A DNA stretch of 60,968 nucleotides from Dehalococcoidia bacterium (GTDB lineage: Bacteria; Chloroflexota; Dehalococcoidia; UBA2979), in NCBI GenBank assembly GCA_019694855.1, contig JAIBBD010000006.1, positions 1-60,968 on the forward strand. Reading direction: 5' to 3'. Shown here in pieces: positions 33,853-43,832 of the stretch. Both the position numbers and the translations under genes were made by a program. The notes under the pieces were generated by a model, which worked only from the letters and a program-made list of their open reading frames with translations, ran no database searches and was not told where the DNA came from. Every line of letters begins with the position of its first letter. The stretch's first letter is position 1.

Positions 33853-35097
33853 ATGCGTTGGTGGATCGCACGGCGCACTCACGACGCGGCGCAGCCCGAG
33901 GAGGCTGACGCCACCGACCTGCTGCTCTCCGCATACCTCGATGACGACCTCGCCCCCGCGGAACGCGACGCCTTCGAACGTCGGCTGAGCGATGACGCCC
34001 GGCTGCGGAGCGACCTCGCGGGGCTGCGCGAGGTCGTCGCGAGCCTCGGCAACCTCGAGGAGCTGCGCGCGCCTCGAGCGTTCACCATCGCCGCGGAGGA
34101 TGCGAGGCCGCCGCGCGGGTTCAGCCGCCTCGAGCTGGGCGTGCGCGTGGGCGCGCTTGCGGCGGCTGCCGCGTTCGTGCTGGCCGTCGGCGTCGACCTG
34201 CAGCGTGGCGGCTCGAACGAGCGCACCGCGGGCGACACCGTCGCCGTCCGCTCCGCCGCCGAATCGACCTCCTCCGAGTACTCCGCACCCGCCGCGCCTG
34301 CCGCCGGTGGAGGGAACTCGGCCGGCGTGGCGACCGCCCCCGAACGCTCGCTGACTCCCCCCACCGACACCGCGGCTCCCGCATCCGCGCCCGCCGTCGT
34401 TCCCACAACGTTCGTTACGCAGCCTACTGCCGCCGCCGCGACTACCACGCCGGCCTCGTCGGCGCAGCGGCAGCAAGACCAGCCGAGCACTCCGACGCCG
34501 AGTCCGATCGCGTCGCGCACGCCCGGTGGCGCGAACTCGACGTCGACGACGACCTCCGCCCTGCAGGGCGCGGCGGCGCCCACCACGACCCCGGCCGTCG
34601 CGGCCGCTGCCTCGGTCACATCTGCGGCGGCCCCCGCACTCGCGCCCGTCCTGACCGCCACTGCCACCCCGACCCCACCGCGCCCGACCCCGACGCCGAC
34701 GCCGCCAGCGCCCCCGAAGGCCGACGCGGCCACGCCCGCGGCCGTCCAGGGGAGTGGCTCCGGCTCAACGCAGGTCGCACCGGCGCTGCCTGCCGATTCC
34801 ATCACGTCCACACCGGTCGCCGAGGAGCGCGTCGCGGCGCCCTCGATCGCGCCGAGCACTGGCAGCCTCGGCGCGGGAATTGGGACAGACAGCCCGAGCG
34901 GCCGAGTCATCGTTCCCGCGCCAGCGGCCAACGACGACTGGGGCCAGGCTGCGGTACGCGTCTCCGTCACGAGCCACGAAGGCATCGATTCGGTGCGCGC
35001 GAGCGAGTTCGGCCTCGGGGCGCTGGCGCTTGGCCTGGGTGGCCTCACGGGTTGGTTCTGGTATCTGCGCCGTCGCGAGGCGGCGGCGAACGTTTGA
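33853..35097 (+). CDS. Putative anti-sigma factor with long Ala/Thr/Pro linker
   Basis: The 414-aa protein starts with a helical zf-HC2-like anti-sigma region (DLLLSAYLDDDLAPAERDAFERRLSDDARLRSDLAGLREVV) but lacks the HxxxCxxC zinc motif. A membrane segment (GALAAAAAFVLAVGVDL, about residues 96-112) follows. More than 200 residues of Ala/Thr/Pro/Ser-rich sequence, probably extracytoplasmic, come next. A second hydrophobic segment (LGALALGLGGLTGWFWYL) and the tail RRREAAANV end the protein, like a membrane stop-transfer anchor. The pairing with the ECF sigma gene supports the anti-sigma role. The stop is immediately followed by the SIMPL gene. Confidence 0.72.
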   Translation: MRWWIARRTHDAAQPEEADATDLLLSAYLDDDLAPAERDAFERRLSDDARLRSDLAGLREVVASLGNLEELRAPRAFTIAAEDARPPRGFSRLELGVRVGALAAAAAFVLAVGVDLQRGGSNERTAGDTVAVRSAAESTSSEYSAPAAPAAGGGNSAGVATAPERSLTPPTDTAAPASAPAVVPTTFVTQPTAAAATTTPASSAQRQQDQPSTPTPSPIASRTPGGANSTSTTTSALQGAAAPTTTPAVAAAASVTSAAAPALAPVLTATATPTPPRPTPTPTPPAPPKADAATPAAVQGSGSGSTQVAPALPADSITSTPVAEERVAAPSIAPSTGSLGAGIGTDSPSGRVIVPAPAANDDWGQAAVRVSVTSHEGIDSVRASEFGLGALALGLGGLTGWFWYLRRREAAANV

Positions 35098-35109
35098 GTG
35101 GAGGGCGAG

Positions 35110-35850
35110 ATGCGACGAAGTGGCGCCTGGATAGCGATCGCGATGCTTGGCCTCGGCGCCCTCGCGCTGGCGGCGTGTTCCAGTGAAACGCGGGTCGCGG
35201 TCGACCAGCAGCAACAGACCGGCATCGCCGTCAGCGGCACGGGCCGTGTGACGGTCGTGCCGGACATTGCGCTCGTGAACCTTGGCGTCGAGGTGACGCG
35301 GTCGAGCGTCGCGGACGCCCGGAGTGCCGCCGCCACCGCCATGGACGCGGTGCGCGCCTCCCTGAAGCGGAGCGGCGTCGATGACAAGGACGTCGCGACC
35401 TCCTACTTCAGCATCCAGCCGCAGTACGGGTCGTCCGAGCCGCTCGACAAGAGCGGGACGCCGCGCATTACGGGCTATACCGTCGTGAACGAGCTCGCCG
35501 TGAAGGTCCGGCGCATCGACGACCTGTCGAAGGTGGTCGACTCGGCGGTTGCGGCCGGTGGCGACGCGACTCGCGTCCAGAACATCGCCTTTACGGTGGA
35601 CCAGCCCGCGCAGTTCGAGGCCGACGCCCGCCAGAAAGCGGTGGACGACGCGCACGCACGCGCCGAGCAACTCGCGAAACTCGCCGGCGTGAACCTCGGC
35701 CATGCCCGCGCCGTCTCAGAAAGCACGGCGGGCGTGGCGGCGACCGATCTGAAGCTCGCGGTGCCGGCCACCGGCGCCGGGTCCACCCCGTTCAGCCCCG
35801 GCCAGACCGAGGTGAGCCTCACGGTGAACGTCGTCTACGACATCGAGTAG
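35110..35850 (+). CDS. SIMPL-domain (DUF541) lipoprotein
   Basis: The 246-aa protein has a lipoprotein signal (AIAMLGLGALALAACSSE, lipobox LAAC). A SIMPL domain follows: GIAVSGTGRVTVVPDIALVNLGVEV, TSYFSIQPQYG, ITGYTVVNELAVKV and VDDAHARAEQLAKLAGVNLG. Bacterial SIMPL proteins are periplasmic or surface proteins linked to oxidative stress and membrane stability, with no enzyme activity known. ATG 35110 is preferred over GTG 35098 because GGAGGG lies just before it. It is the third gene of the sigma/anti-sigma unit. Confidence 0.88.
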   Translation: MRRSGAWIAIAMLGLGALALAACSSETRVAVDQQQQTGIAVSGTGRVTVVPDIALVNLGVEVTRSSVADARSAAATAMDAVRASLKRSGVDDKDVATSYFSIQPQYGSSEPLDKSGTPRITGYTVVNELAVKVRRIDDLSKVVDSAVAAGGDATRVQNIAFTVDQPAQFEADARQKAVDDAHARAEQLAKLAGVNLGHARAVSESTAGVAATDLKLAVPATGAGSTPFSPGQTEVSLTVNVVYDIE

Positions 35851-35943
35851 CCTGAACGGCGGAGGTTGGCCGCCACGGGAGCGACGCGATAGGATGACCG
35901 CAGAGGCGCTGCGCGCCTCGCTCCCCGTCGAGGTGGACCTGAG

Positions 35944-36525
35944 TTGATCCTGAGCGACCATTCCATCGCCGAAGCGCTCGCTTCCGGGCGGCTGGTGATC
36001 GACCCGATCGGCGAGGACGCCCTGCAGCCCGCCTCCATCGATATCCGGCTGGACCGCCAGTTCCGCGTCTTCCGCCAGCATCGCCGCGCCTACATCGATG
36101 TGCGCGAGTCCGTTGACGACCTGACCGACGTCGAGGAGATCGAGGACGACGAGCCGTTCGTCCTGCACCCGGGTGAATTCGTCCTCGGCTCCACGCTCGA
36201 GCGGGTCCGCCTCGCCAACGACATCGTCGCGCGCGTGGAGGGGAAGTCGTCGCTCGGCCGCCTCGGGCTGCTCGTCCATGCGACCGCTGGTTATGTCGAC
36301 CCAGGGTGGGACGGGCATCTGACGATGGAGCTCTCGAACGTCTCGAACCTGCCGGTGCGGCTCTATTACGGCATGAAGATCGGCCAGCTCTCGTTCGCTG
36401 ACCTGACCACGGCGGCCGACCGCCCGTACGGAGATCCGCGGCTCCACTCGAAGTACCAGGGCCAGACGGGCCCCACCGCGAGCCGCGGCTACCTCGACTA
36501 CGAATCCCACACGCGTCCGCGCTGA
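35944..36525 (+). CDS. dcd: dCTP deaminase
   Basis: The 193-aa protein starts MILSDHSIAEALASGRLVIDPI, the classic Dcd opening. It has QPASIDIRLDRQFRVF, VEGKSSLGRLGLLVHATAGYVDPGW and RLYYGMKIGQLSF, with KSSLGRLGL holding the catalytic region. The enzyme converts dCTP to dUTP (or, in the bifunctional branch, to dUMP); sequence alone does not decide this here. TTG at 35944 is the likely start. It lies 93 bp after the SIMPL gene and 13 bp before ribD. Confidence 0.93.
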   Translation: MILSDHSIAEALASGRLVIDPIGEDALQPASIDIRLDRQFRVFRQHRRAYIDVRESVDDLTDVEEIEDDEPFVLHPGEFVLGSTLERVRLANDIVARVEGKSSLGRLGLLVHATAGYVDPGWDGHLTMELSNVSNLPVRLYYGMKIGQLSFADLTTAADRPYGDPRLHSKYQGQTGPTASRGYLDYESHTRPR

Positions 36526-36538
36526 GAGCCCTGCACCC

Positions 36539-37648
36539 ATGCCCCCATCCGAGTTCATGCGCCTGGCTCTCGAGGAGGCGGCGCTCGCCCTCGGACACGC
36601 CTCGCCCAACCCGGCCGTCGGCGCGGTCCTCGTGCGAGATGGCGAGATCGTCGGACGGGGTCACACGCAGCCGCCGGGAGCGGCCCACGCGGAGGTCATG
36701 GCGCTGCGCGACGCCGGCGAACGTGCCCGTGGCGCGACCGCGTACGTGACGCTCGAGCCGTGCGGACACCAGGGACGGACGCCGCCCTGCACCCGAGCCC
36801 TCGTCGACGCCATGGTCGGCCGCGTCGTGTATGCCATCGAGGATCCGGACCCACTCGTGCGCGGAGTCGGCCACCGGCAGTTGGTCGAGGCCGGCATCGC
36901 CGTCGAGGTGGGGGACGGCGCCGAGGAGTCGGGTCGCCTCCTCGAGGGGTACCTCAAACACCGGCGCACGGGTATGCCGTTCGTGATCGCGAAATTCGCC
37001 GCCTCGCTCGACGGGCACATCGCGGCAGCCTCTGGCGACTCAAGGTGGGTTTCGGGCCCGGAGACGGCCGCCTGGATGCACCGGCAGCGCGCCACGCTCG
37101 ACGCGATCGTCGTGGGTTCACGGACGGTGCTCGTCGACGATCCTCAGCTCACCGCGCGCCCCGAAAGCGCCACGGCGGCCACCCATCAACCCCTGCGCGT
37201 GGTCGTCGACTCCAGCGGCCGCATCCCCGCCTCGGCGCGCGTCCTGCCGCCGCCGCCCGCGACGCTGGTCGCAACGACGGAGGCCTCCGCGGAGGAATGG
37301 CGGGCCGCGGTTCGTCGAGCCGGCGCGGAGGTGCTCACGCTCCCGGCGCACGACGGGCACGTCGACCTCGATGCGCTCCTCGGCGTGCTCGGCGGGCGTG
37401 GCGTGCTGACGGCCCTCTTCGAGGGCGGCGGCACGCTGCTCGGCTCGCTCTTTGATGCTCGTCTGGTGGACCGCGTCCAGGCGGTGATTGCGCCCCTCAT
37501 CATCGGGGCTGCCGAAGCGCCCTCAGCGGTCTCCGGCCGTGGGGCGTATCGTATGGCGGACGCGCCACGCCTCCATGCAGTGACGGTGGAGCGCTTCGGC
37601 GACGACACGATGATCAGTGGCCTGCCCGTCTGGCCCGACACGGACTAG
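36539..37648 (+). CDS. ribD: Bifunctional pyrimidine deaminase/reductase RibD
   Basis: RibD performs the second and third steps of riboflavin synthesis: deamination, then reduction of the ribosyl side chain. The 369-aa protein has the N-terminal zinc deaminase (PPGAAHAEVMALRDAGERA, TLEPCGHQGRTPPCTRALVDA). The C-terminal reductase domain follows (FAASLDGHIAAASGDSRWVSG, VVVDSSGRIPASARVL, TALFEGGGTLLGSLFDARLVD). It opens a ribD-ribE-ribBA-ribH run. No FMN riboswitch is seen in the short gap to dcd, so control by flavin is not evident here. Confidence 0.95.
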   Translation: MPPSEFMRLALEEAALALGHASPNPAVGAVLVRDGEIVGRGHTQPPGAAHAEVMALRDAGERARGATAYVTLEPCGHQGRTPPCTRALVDAMVGRVVYAIEDPDPLVRGVGHRQLVEAGIAVEVGDGAEESGRLLEGYLKHRRTGMPFVIAKFAASLDGHIAAASGDSRWVSGPETAAWMHRQRATLDAIVVGSRTVLVDDPQLTARPESATAATHQPLRVVVDSSGRIPASARVLPPPPATLVATTEASAEEWRAAVRRAGAEVLTLPAHDGHVDLDALLGVLGGRGVLTALFEGGGTLLGSLFDARLVDRVQAVIAPLIIGAAEAPSAVSGRGAYRMADAPRLHAVTVERFGDDTMISGLPVWPDTD

Positions 37649-37656
37649 GAGTCCTC

Positions 37657-38253
37657 GTGTTCACAGGCATCGTCGAGGAAGTTGGCACGGTGCAGAGCGC
37701 CGAGGGTGGCGTGCTGGTCATCGGGTGCCGCGACATCGTCGAGGGGACCAGGCTCGGCGACTCGATCGCCGTCAACGGCGTCGACCTCACCGTCCGCGAG
37801 ATGACGGCCGAGTCCATGACCTTCGATGTCATGCCCGAGACGTTCCGTCGCTCCAACCTGCGCGATGCCCGTTCGGGCGACCTGGTCAACCTCGAGCGGT
37901 CCGTACGCCCCAACGACCGCCTGTCCGGCCACATCGTCCGGGGCGTCGTCGAAGCGACCTGCACACTCGAAGGGTTCACGCCGGAGGGCGAGGCGCTCAT
38001 CGCGCGCTTCCGTCCACCGGCCGAGTACCTTCGCTACATCGTGATGAAGGGGCCCGTGTGCGTGGACGGCGTGTCGCTCACCGTCATGGGCCGTGACGAG
38101 ACGACGTTCTCCGTCTCGCTCGTCCAGTACACCCAGGAACATACGAACCTCACGAGGCGGCAACCGGGTGCTAGCATCAACCTCGAGACGGACATCATTG
38201 CCCGCTACGTCGAGCAACTGCTCGCCGAGCGCGCGGCCGCACCATCCTCGTAA
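37657..38253 (+). CDS. ribE: Riboflavin synthase alpha chain
   Basis: Riboflavin synthase dismutates two lumazine molecules to riboflavin. The 198-aa protein starts MFTGIVEEVGTVQSAEGG (GTG start at 37657). It has two lumazine-binding repeats; the first contains GDSIAVNGVDLTV and MPETFRRSNL, the second VCVDGVSLTVMGRDE and PGASINLETDII. Length and duplication are standard. It lies eight bases after ribD and 23 bases before ribBA, so one operon is likely. Confidence 0.95.
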   Translation: MFTGIVEEVGTVQSAEGGVLVIGCRDIVEGTRLGDSIAVNGVDLTVREMTAESMTFDVMPETFRRSNLRDARSGDLVNLERSVRPNDRLSGHIVRGVVEATCTLEGFTPEGEALIARFRPPAEYLRYIVMKGPVCVDGVSLTVMGRDETTFSVSLVQYTQEHTNLTRRQPGASINLETDIIARYVEQLLAERAAAPSS

Positions 38254-38276
38254 CGTCTCAGGGCAGGAGAGACCAG

Positions 38277-39524
38277 ATGGACAGCCCACCACGTCCAGAC
38301 GCCGAGTTGGAGCCCGGCCTCGTCCCCATTGAGGAGGCGATCGAGGAGTTCCGGCAGGGCCGTCCCGTCATCATCATTGACGACAAGGACCGCGAGAACG
38401 AAGGCGACGTCTGCATCCCCGCGGAGTTCTGCACCGCCGAGATGGTCAACTTCATGGCGATGCATGCTCGCGGACTGATCTGCGTGGCGATGACCGGCGA
38501 CCGCCTCGATGACCTGGGCCTGCCGCTCATGACCAGCCGCAACAGCTCGCCACTCGGGACCGCCTTCACCGTCAGCGTCGAGGCCCGCGAGGGCGTCACG
38601 ACCGGTATTTCAGCAGCCGACCGGGCGCGCACCATCGAGGTGCTGATCCACCCCGACTCGACATCCGACGACCTCACGCGGCCGGGCCACACCTTCCCGT
38701 TGCGCGCCCGCGACGGCGGCGTGCTGGTCCGGGCCGGCCAGACCGAGGCCTCGATCGACCTCGCGAAGCTCGCCGGGCGCTACCCCGCGGCCGTCATCTG
38801 TGAGGTGATGGCGGCCGACGGCACGATGGCGCGGCTTCCCGACCTCATCGAGTTCGCAGCCGAACACAACCTGAAGATCGTCAGCGTCAACCAGATCATC
38901 GCGCACCGCCTGCGCAACGAACGCCTGGTCGAGCGGGTCGCCGACAGCCTCATGCCGACGCGCTACGGCGAGTTCCGTGCCATCGCGTACCGGACGCTCA
39001 TCGACACCCGCGAGCACGTCGCCTTCGTGATGGGAGACGTGACGCCGGACGAGCCCGTGCTCGCCCGCGTGCACGACCAGTGCGTGACGGGAGACGTATT
39101 CGGCTCCCTGCGCTGCGACTGCGGAGAGCAACTCGACAAAGCGCTTCGCCTCGTTGCCGAGGCCGGGCGCGGCGTCGTCGTCTACATGGACCAGGAAGGC
39201 CGCGGGATCGGCCTGCACAACAAGATCCGCGCCTACCACCTGCAGGACGGCGGCCTGGACACGGTCGAGGCGAACGAGGCCCTCGGCTTCCCCGCCGACA
39301 AGCGCGAATACGGCATCGGCATGCAGATCCTGCTCGACCTCGGCATCCGTAAGATGCGACTGATGACGAACAACCCGATCAAGCGCGCCGGTCTCGAGGG
39401 CTTTGGCCTCGAAGTCGTCGAGCGCGTGCCGATCGAGGTCACGCCGAACCCGCACAACGTGCGTTACCTGCGCACCAAGCGCGAGAAGATGGGCCACCTG
39501 CTCGACGCGGACGGGCTCGGCTAG
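38277..39524 (+). CDS. ribBA: Bifunctional DHBP synthase / GTP cyclohydrolase II
   Basis: The 415-aa fusion makes both riboflavin precursors. The N-terminal RibB domain has IIDDKDRENEGDVCIPAEF, the GEGVTTGISAADRARTI-type loop (here AREGVTTGISAADRA) and RPGHTFPLRARDGGVL. The C-terminal RibA domain carries the zinc ligands in HDQCVTGDVFGSLRCDCGEQL and the active-site DQEGRGIGLHNKIRAYHLQD. RLMTNNPIKRAGLEGFGLE is also typical. An RBS (GGCAGGAGAG) precedes the ATG. The stop overlaps the ribH start by one base. Confidence 0.96.
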   Translation: MDSPPRPDAELEPGLVPIEEAIEEFRQGRPVIIIDDKDRENEGDVCIPAEFCTAEMVNFMAMHARGLICVAMTGDRLDDLGLPLMTSRNSSPLGTAFTVSVEAREGVTTGISAADRARTIEVLIHPDSTSDDLTRPGHTFPLRARDGGVLVRAGQTEASIDLAKLAGRYPAAVICEVMAADGTMARLPDLIEFAAEHNLKIVSVNQIIAHRLRNERLVERVADSLMPTRYGEFRAIAYRTLIDTREHVAFVMGDVTPDEPVLARVHDQCVTGDVFGSLRCDCGEQLDKALRLVAEAGRGVVVYMDQEGRGIGLHNKIRAYHLQDGGLDTVEANEALGFPADKREYGIGMQILLDLGIRKMRLMTNNPIKRAGLEGFGLEVVERVPIEVTPNPHNVRYLRTKREKMGHLLDADGLG

Positions 39525-40000
39525 TGCGCGTCATCGAGGGCCCGCTCGACGGGAGCGCGTTGCGCGTCGCCGTGGTCGTGTCGCGCTTCAACGAGATGAT
39601 CACGGAGAAGTTGCTCAAGGGCGCCACGGACACCGCCCTCGAGCACGGCGTCCCGGAAGACTGCATCGATGTCGTTTGGGTGCCGGGCGCCTACGAGCTG
39701 CCGATGGCCGCGCGCCGCCTCGCCGCGACCGGGCGCTACCACGCCATCGCCTGCACCGGCGCGGTGATCCGGGGGCAGACCCCACACTTCGACTTCGTGG
39801 CCGGCGAGGCCGCCCGCGGCATCATGGACGTGACGCGCGACTTTCCGATCCCGGTGACGTTCGGCGTCATCACCTCCGACAACCTGGAGCAGGCGCAGGC
39901 CCGCTCGGGCGGCGCCGTCGGCAACAAGGGCCGCGAGGCCATGCTTGCCGCGATCGAGATGGCGACGCTCTTCCCGCTCATCGACCGCGCGCACTCGTAG
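39524..40000 (+). CDS. ribH: 6,7-dimethyl-8-ribityllumazine synthase
   Basis: RibH condenses the RibD and RibB products to lumazine, forming icosahedral shells in many bacteria. The 158-aa protein shows VVVSRFNEMITEKLLKGA, VWVPGAYELPMAARRLAA, ACTGAVIRGQTPHFDFVAGEAARG and FGVITSDNLEQAQARSGG. All are canonical. The GTG start at 39524 overlaps the ribBA stop. Together with ribD, ribE and ribBA this is the full set for riboflavin from GTP and ribulose phosphate, apart from a phosphatase. Confidence 0.96.
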   Translation: MRVIEGPLDGSALRVAVVVSRFNEMITEKLLKGATDTALEHGVPEDCIDVVWVPGAYELPMAARRLAATGRYHAIACTGAVIRGQTPHFDFVAGEAARGIMDVTRDFPIPVTFGVITSDNLEQAQARSGGAVGNKGREAMLAAIEMATLFPLIDRAHS

Positions 40001-40014
40001 CAGAGGAGGACGGC

Positions 40015-40371
40015 ATGAGCCCGACCAGTGGGACCCCCAGCGGAGGCGAGCCCATCGACCGCACGGCCGGCGAGGCGATCCGCCTGGCGCATCGCGCGCT
40101 CGACCGGTTCCCGGAGGTCGTCCGCCGCCACAAGTTTGTCGCGGGCGGCGCCGTCATCTCCTCGTCGCTGATCGCCCTGGCCGGCGTGGCCATCACCCGT
40201 CGCATCCGCGCGGGCCAGACGCCCGAGGAGGCCGTCGCGAACGTGACGGCCGAGGAAGTGCAGGGGCTGCGCGTGATCGAGCCCGAACCACCCGCCGAGA
40301 GCGCGGAGGCTGCCGAGCAGCCGGACGAGCCCGAGTCGGATGGAGCCGAGGCCAAGCGCCAGCTCGCCTGA
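40015..40371 (+). CDS. Small single-TM protein after ribH
   Basis: The 118-aa protein has a hydrophilic N-terminus (EPIDRTAGEAIRLAHRALDRFPEVVRRH), one membrane segment (FVAGGAVISSSLIALAGVAITRRI, about residues 41-64) and an acidic tail (ESAEAAEQPDEPESDGAEAK). AGGAGG lies before the ATG at 40015. No family is recognised. It is in the operon by position (14 bp after ribH, 21 bp before dinB); the longer frame from 39403 is shadow. Confidence 0.65.
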   Translation: MSPTSGTPSGGEPIDRTAGEAIRLAHRALDRFPEVVRRHKFVAGGAVISSSLIALAGVAITRRIRAGQTPEEAVANVTAEEVQGLRVIEPEPPAESAEAAEQPDEPESDGAEAKRQLA

Positions 40372-40392
40372 CGTCCGCCCGATGAGGTCCTC

Positions 40393-41583
40393 GTGACCAT
40401 CCCGTCCCCGATCCCCCGCCGTATCGCGCACTTCGACCTCGACACGTTCTTCGTGGCGGTCGAGCGCCTGAAGGACCCGACGCTGGTCGGCCAGCCCGTG
40501 CTCGTCGGCGGACGAGGACCGCGCTCGGTCGTCGCGACCGCCTCCTACGAAGCACGCGTCTTCGGTTGTCACTCCGCTCAGCCGATGACCCAGGCCCTCC
40601 GCCTCTGCCCGCAGGCGATCGTCGTGCCGCCGGACTTCGCGAGTTATCGGACGGCGTCCGAAGGGTTCCACGCCGTCCTGCGCGAAGCCTCGCCGCTCGT
40701 GGAGTCGGTCGGCCTCGACGAGGCCTATGCGGATCTCACCGGGATCGGGGTGGCCGCCGACGGCCCGCGCGAGGCGGCGGAGGCCGCCCGGCGGCGCGTC
40801 CGCGGCGAACTCGGCCTCGCGGTCTCGGTAGGGATCGCGGGTTCCCGGACCGTGGCGAAGGTCGCATCCGACCGCGCCAAACCCGACGGCGTCCTTGATG
40901 TCCCCGTCGGCGGAGACGCGGTGTTCCTCGCCCCGCTGCCGCTGCGCGACCTGCCGTTTCTCGGGCCCCGCGCCGAGGAGCGGCTCCGCGCCGCGGGGGT
41001 ACGGACGCTCGGGCAGCTGGCGCAGCTCGATGAGCGATGGCTGCTCGCGACCTTCGGCAGCCACGGCCTTGGCCTCGCGCGACGGGCGCGCGGCATCGAC
41101 CCCGAGCCCGTGCATAGCGATGCCCGCGCCGCGGTTTCCGTCTCCCGTGAGGTCACATTTGGCGAGGACGTCACGGACCTCGACCGCCTGCGGCAGGTCC
41201 TACGCGCGCATGCCGAGGAGATCGGCGCCGACCTGCGCGCCTCGGAACGGCGCGCCCGAACCGTGACCCTGAAGGCGCGCTGGCCCGATTTCACGACGTT
41301 CACCCGCGGCGCCACCTTCGGCCAACCCCTGCAGACCACGGAGCAACTCTCTTCGGCCGGCGCTTCCCTGCTCGACCAGCTCTTCGTGCAGGAGGGCCGC
41401 CATCCCGTCCGGCTGATCGGCCTCGGCGCGACGAACCTCGTCGAGGACGCCGTCCAGCTCGGCTTCGAGGATGGCCGCCTTCTGCACGACCAGCAGCTCG
41501 ACCGCGCCATCGACGAGATCCGCGACCGCTTCGGCAACGACGCGTTGTGGCGCGGCCTCGCGCCAAGGCGCCGCTGGCGCTGA
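40393..41583 (+). CDS. dinB: DNA polymerase IV (Y family)
   Basis: The 396-aa translesion polymerase has IAHFDLDTFFVAVERL with the first catalytic Asp, SYEARVFG for nucleotide contact, SVGLDEAYADLTGI with the second catalytic Asp-Glu, and the helix-hairpin-helix GPRAEERLRAAGVRTLGQLAQ. A little-finger domain follows (VSREVTFGEDVTDLDRLRQVL). No clear C-terminal beta-clamp motif of the QL[SD]LF type is seen near the end. GTG at 40393 is the start. Confidence 0.93.
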   Translation: MTIPSPIPRRIAHFDLDTFFVAVERLKDPTLVGQPVLVGGRGPRSVVATASYEARVFGCHSAQPMTQALRLCPQAIVVPPDFASYRTASEGFHAVLREASPLVESVGLDEAYADLTGIGVAADGPREAAEAARRRVRGELGLAVSVGIAGSRTVAKVASDRAKPDGVLDVPVGGDAVFLAPLPLRDLPFLGPRAEERLRAAGVRTLGQLAQLDERWLLATFGSHGLGLARRARGIDPEPVHSDARAAVSVSREVTFGEDVTDLDRLRQVLRAHAEEIGADLRASERRARTVTLKARWPDFTTFTRGATFGQPLQTTEQLSSAGASLLDQLFVQEGRHPVRLIGLGATNLVEDAVQLGFEDGRLLHDQQLDRAIDEIRDRFGNDALWRGLAPRRRWR

Positions 41584-41745
41584 ACGGCCCGCGCCGGCAA
41601 ACCCCGCGAACCTGACCAAACTCGAATCTCACTTACCTGCGCGAAGGTTCGAGGAATCGCCGCGAGTCTGACAAAGCCTCGACAAGTCCGCCTTGCCCCT
41701 CTCCGGAGCCTGCGTTTCGCTGCCCATGAGCCGAGGGAGGACGCC

Positions 41746-42752
<1,007 letters not shown>

Positions 42753-42756
<4 letters not shown>

Positions 42757-43832
42757 CTACGGAGGCTCGAACCCGTCCCAACCCCACCCTGGACGAGATG
42801 ACGGCCCGGGTGCTGAACGAGCTGCAGGACCACTTTCCGCTTGCGGAGCGCCCGTACCTCGAGGTCGGCGCACGCCTCGGAATTTCCGAGTCAGAGACCG
42901 TCGCGAGGCTACGCGAGGCGCGCGCGGCCGGAGTCATCCGCCAGGTCTGCGGCATCTACGACACGAAGAGCCTCGGCTACTCGTCCGCCCTGGTCGCGAT
43001 GCGGGTCAGCGCTGAGCGCCTGGAACGCGCGGCGGCCGTCGTGAACGCGCATCCCGGCGTCTCGCACAACTACCAGCGCAATCACCCGTTCAACATGTGG
43101 TTCACGGTCGCCATGCCGCCGGGTCACGACCTCGACGCGGTCATCGACCGCCTCCACCAGCTGTCCGGGGCCGAATCGACGCGGCCAATGCCCACGCTGC
43201 GGCTCTTCAAGATCGGCGTCACGCTCGACATCGCCGGGACGAGGCCCGCCGCAGCCCGTGGTGAACCCGAGTACTCGGACGAACGGCGCAACCGCGCGCC
43301 GCGGCACGAAATCGACGGGGACGACATCGCGTACATCCGGGCCACGCAGGGCGACCTCCCGGACGTGGAGCGTCCCTTTGATGCCGTCGCCGAGACGCTC
43401 GGGTGTTCGCTCGAAGCAGTGCTGGAGCACGGCCGGCGACTGACAGCCAGCGGCCACCTTCGCCGTTTCGCCGCCATCCTCAATCATCGCGCGGCCGGCT
43501 TCCGCGCGAACGGGATGGCCGTCTGGGCGGTCCCCACCGATCGGATCGAGGAGTTCGGCACGTTCGTCGCGGGCTACCGCAACGTGTCGCACTGCTACCA
43601 GCGGCCCACGTACGAGGACTGGCCCTACAACGTCTTCTCGATGATCCACTCGCCGCGTGTCGATGGCGTCGAGGAGGTGGCTGAGGCGATCGCGGCTGAG
43701 ACGGGCGTGACCGACCGCCGCGTCCTCTACTCGAGCATCGAGTTCAAGAAGATTCGCCTCCCGTACTTCGTCCCCGAATACGAGCAGTGGGAATCGCTGT
43801 GCACAGCAGCCGGCGAGGAGGCGCATCCGTGA
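42753..43832 (+). CDS. ahbAB: Fused siroheme decarboxylase AhbA-AhbB
   Basis: AhbA and AhbB together decarboxylate siroheme to 12,18-didecarboxysiroheme in the alternative haem pathway. Here both Lrp/AsnC-like halves are in one 359-aa protein. Half 1 has LNELQDHFPLAERPYLEVGARLG and the signature GVSHNYQRNHPFNMWFTV (about residue 105). Half 2 has DLPDVERPFDAVAETLG and NVSHCYQRPTYEDWPYNVFSMIH (about residue 280), which carry the His/Tyr residues typical of the active site. NirDL-type nitrite reductase d1-haem proteins are the main alternative; a haem operon context favours Ahb. Confidence 0.87.

Noticed and set aside
36526-36538. FMN riboswitch before ribD
   Set aside because: The gap to dcd is only 13 bp and the wider upstream sequence is coding; no RFN-type blocks are visible.
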